Made by a program: the position numbers and the translations under genes. A stretch of DNA of 15,293 bases from JANNRW01 sp031401815 (GTDB lineage Bacteria; Desulfobacterota; Desulfuromonadia; Geobacterales; DSM-12255). Below the pieces are notes generated by a model. That model ran no database searches, was not told the DNA's origin, and saw only the letters and a program-made list of their open reading frames with translations. Position 1 is the stretch's first letter. Each line of letters begins with the position of its first letter. Positions 14,028 to 15,293 of this stretch are shown piece after piece. The stretch is from NCBI GenBank assembly GCA_031401815.1, contig JANNRW010000440.1:1-15293 (forward strand), in the 5' to 3' direction.

Positions 14028-14043
14028 TCTTGTTATGTGTCAA
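14015..14043 (-). promoter_or_regulatory. Promoter of the toxin-antitoxin pair (probably leaderless)
   Basis: On the minus strand a perfect -35, TTGACA (14038-14043), and TACGAT (14015-14020, 4 of 6) are separated by exactly 17 bases. Only six bases separate the -10 element from the toxin ATG, so the transcript should begin at or within a base or two of the start codon. Confidence 0.65.
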
Positions 14044-14247
14044 GGAAGGTAGCGATTCTTTGCACTGTTGAATCGTTGAGTTGTTGAGTGGGGACTTTGT
14101 GAAGCGATTAGTAAATCTTTTGAAACATTATTTACGCAACGAAGCAACGAGAAGCATTTGACCTTCAAAGAGAGTTAGCCACAGATGCTTATTGGAATTA
14201 ATAAGTAGCTTTTGTTTGCCTCCCCTCAGGAAATGAACTTGAATACC

Positions 14248-14276
14248 TCGACTTTCCTCATCATATTCCCTATAAT
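14248..14276 (+). promoter_or_regulatory. Sigma-70-type promoter of folC (near-leaderless)
   Basis: TCGACT (4 of 6) and a perfect TATAAT (14271-14276) are separated by 17 bases. Only 11 bases separate the -10 element from the ATG, so the leader would be about five bases and carries no ribosome site. The rest of the gap 14044-14247 holds no gene or clear element that I can support. Confidence 0.6.
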
Positions 14277-14287
14277 TCGCCGTTGAT

Positions 14288-15226
14288 ATGACCTACAGGG
14301 AAACTCTTGACGATATTTTCAGCCGTGGCCGTTTTGGAATAAAGCCCGGTCTGGAGCGCATTACCGCACTACTGGCTCGGCTGGATAACCCCCATGAAAA
14401 ACTGCGGATTATCCAGATTGCCGGGACTAATGGCAAGGGTTCTACCGGAGCCTTTTTATCGGCCATTCTGACCGCTACCGGAATAAGGACGGCATTCTTT
14501 TCATCACCGCATCTTGTTAACTTCACTGAAAGATTTCGTCTGGATGATCAGGAGATTGCCGAAGAGACCCTTTTCCCTCATATGCAGCGGGTTATGGCGG
14601 TTGCACCGCCCGAAGCGACTTTTTTCGAGATTGTGACTGCCATAGGATTCCTCTGTTTTTACGAGGAGGGGGCTGATATCGCCATAATGGAAGCCGGAAT
14701 GGGGGGCAAGTGGGATGCTACCAATGTTTCAGACAGCATCCTCTCCATCCTGACGCCGATAAGTCTTGACCACTGTGCATATCTTGGTGATACGCTTGAA
14801 GCGATAGCCTCAGAAAAGGCAGGGATCATAAAGCATGGCAAACCGGTGGTGATTGCTGGACAGGAACCTGAAGCACTTGCAACACTTTTGGACAAGGCGG
14901 AAAAGCTTGTTGCAACCCCTTTTGTTCATGGAAGGGATTACTTCGCCAACTGGAGTTCTGGCAAGCTGATTTTCAGCGGAGTTGGTGGCGAGCTCAGCTG
15001 CAGACCGGCGCTTAAAGGGGGTTTTCAGGCAGGTAATGCTGCTGCGGCAATTGCAGCTGCGCGAATACTGCGCTGTTATGTAGTTACTGATAATGATGCA
15101 TTCGCGAATTCGCAAACAACTCCCCTCCCCCCTGGCGGGGTAAAACTTTCGCCACGCGACAGAAAGCGGATGAGCCCTTCTTGTTTTAATTCGTATACCG
15201 TTTTTAGAAGACGAAGCAGTTGCTGA
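14288..15226 (+). pseudogene. folC: folC, dihydrofolate/folylpolyglutamate synthase, interrupted after about residue 275
   Basis: The 312-residue frame begins as a normal FolC: MTYRETLDDIFSRGRFGIKP, the P-loop AGTNGKGSTGAF (45-56), the SPHLVNFTERFRLD segment, MEAGMGGKWDATNV, and the Mur-ligase-like signature SLDHCAYLGDTLEAIASEKA. FolC joins glutamate to dihydropteroate and to folates in the cytoplasm using ATP. Family-like sequence continues through FQAGNAAAAIAAARIL and VTDNDAFAN, then changes abruptly at about 15110-15120 to QTTPLPPGGVKLSPRDRKR, which is the translation of a REP-like element and unrelated DNA. The C-terminal third (about 150 residues, including the WPGR and DGAHNP regions expected in FolC) is missing from the window. 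It is probably inactive, unless the rest lies intact beyond the inserted sequence in a form that can be restored. Confidence 0.8.
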
Positions 15227-15288
15227 CGGTACAACACTTCTTGGGCGCGGTATTTTTCAGTTTCTAGAGAAAGGTTTTCCAGCGCCAT
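15076..15288 (-). CDS. Unidentified reading frame in the sequence interrupting folC (possibly 5' partial)
   Basis: The frame starts at an ATG five bases from the window edge and is open to that edge, so it may begin outside. Residues 1-48 are strongly helical and charged (MALENLSLETEKYRAQEVLY, then RQQLLRLLKTVYELKQEGLI). The remaining residues (from about GESFTPPGGRG) translate the REP-like element and then antisense folC, where the stop codon lies. The native C-terminus has therefore been lost or replaced. It could be the tail of a mobile-element gene or the start of a coiled-coil protein; no family is recognised. Confidence 0.35.
   Translation of the reverse strand: MALENLSLETEKYRAQEVLYRQQLLRLLKTVYELKQEGLIRFLSRGESFTPPGGRGVVCEFANASLSVTT
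15121..15140. repeat. Partial REP-like element at the folC break
   Basis: TCCCCTCCCCCCTGGCGGGG has the same CCCCTCC core as the repeats at 2230, 2302, 8808 and 8890 but only one incomplete stem. It sits eight bases after a perfect 10-base palindrome, GCGAATTCGC (15104-15113), at the point where FolC similarity stops. Confidence 0.55.
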
Positions 15289-15293
15289 GGAGA

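Noticed and set aside
14044..14247. GTTGA repeats near 14067-14090 as a functional array
   Set aside because: There are only three short, irregular copies (GTTGAATCGTTGAGTTGTTGA), within what simple sequence drift can give; no CRISPR-like spacing is present.

Overview
The window looks like chromosomal DNA of a Geobacter-type bacterium (Geobacterales/Desulfuromonadia). The evidence is a ten-haem OmcA/MtrC-type cytochrome, a DUF4388 (PATAN-like) regulator beside a PilT paralogue, a secreted Lcl/DUF1566 protein with a dockerin-like tail next to a Gly-rich lipoprotein, an ANTAR regulator grouped with glnK-amtB, and scattered G/C-rich REP-like hairpins. Species cannot be named from the sequence alone.

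Layout. (1) 1-2214 (+): the 3' part of a multihaem cytochrome carrying all ten CXXCH motifs in two groups of five. A hairpin terminator and more REP-like hairpins follow, to about 2410. (2) 2515-6510 (-): a compact four-gene unit read from right to left. It encodes a DUF4388/degenerate-receiver/GAF-like regulator, a PilT-type ATPase, a 51-residue two-helix membrane protein whose start codon overlaps the ATPase stop codon, and an outer-membrane beta-barrel-like protein. It ends at a strong terminator. (3) 6671-6871 (-): a cold-shock protein with its own promoter, a palindrome in its leader and a 17-bp-stem terminator. (4) 7057-10818 (+): a nitrogen-control block. A sigma-54-like promoter precedes an ANTAR response regulator. 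A second, near-consensus sigma-54 promoter and a two-hairpin ANTAR-type RNA leader precede an unknown outer-membrane protein. glnK (PII) and amtB (ammonium channel) follow, then a terminator. (5) 11032-13204 (+): a secreted Lcl/Ig-like/dockerin-like protein and a lipoprotein that may carry a cohesin-like domain. (6) 13347-14043 (-): a PIN toxin/ribbon-helix-helix antitoxin pair, toxin gene first, apparently transcribed without a leader and with an operator over the start site. (7) 14248 to the end (+): folC with a near-leaderless promoter. Its coding sequence is interrupted near 15115 by a REP-bounded sequence carrying part of an opposite-strand reading frame that runs off the window.

How the parts work together. 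The nitrogen block reads as a circuit. Under nitrogen limitation sigma-54 would drive both the ANTAR regulator and the downstream transcript. The regulator would bind the paired hexaloop hairpins in the leader and permit expression of an outer-membrane protein, the PII signal protein and the ammonium channel. The PilT-paralogue unit has no pilin or assembly gene and looks like a regulated accessory motor or envelope module. The least described items are the outer-membrane protein inside the nitrogen regulon, the four-gene PilT-paralogue operon with its microprotein, and the interrupted folC.
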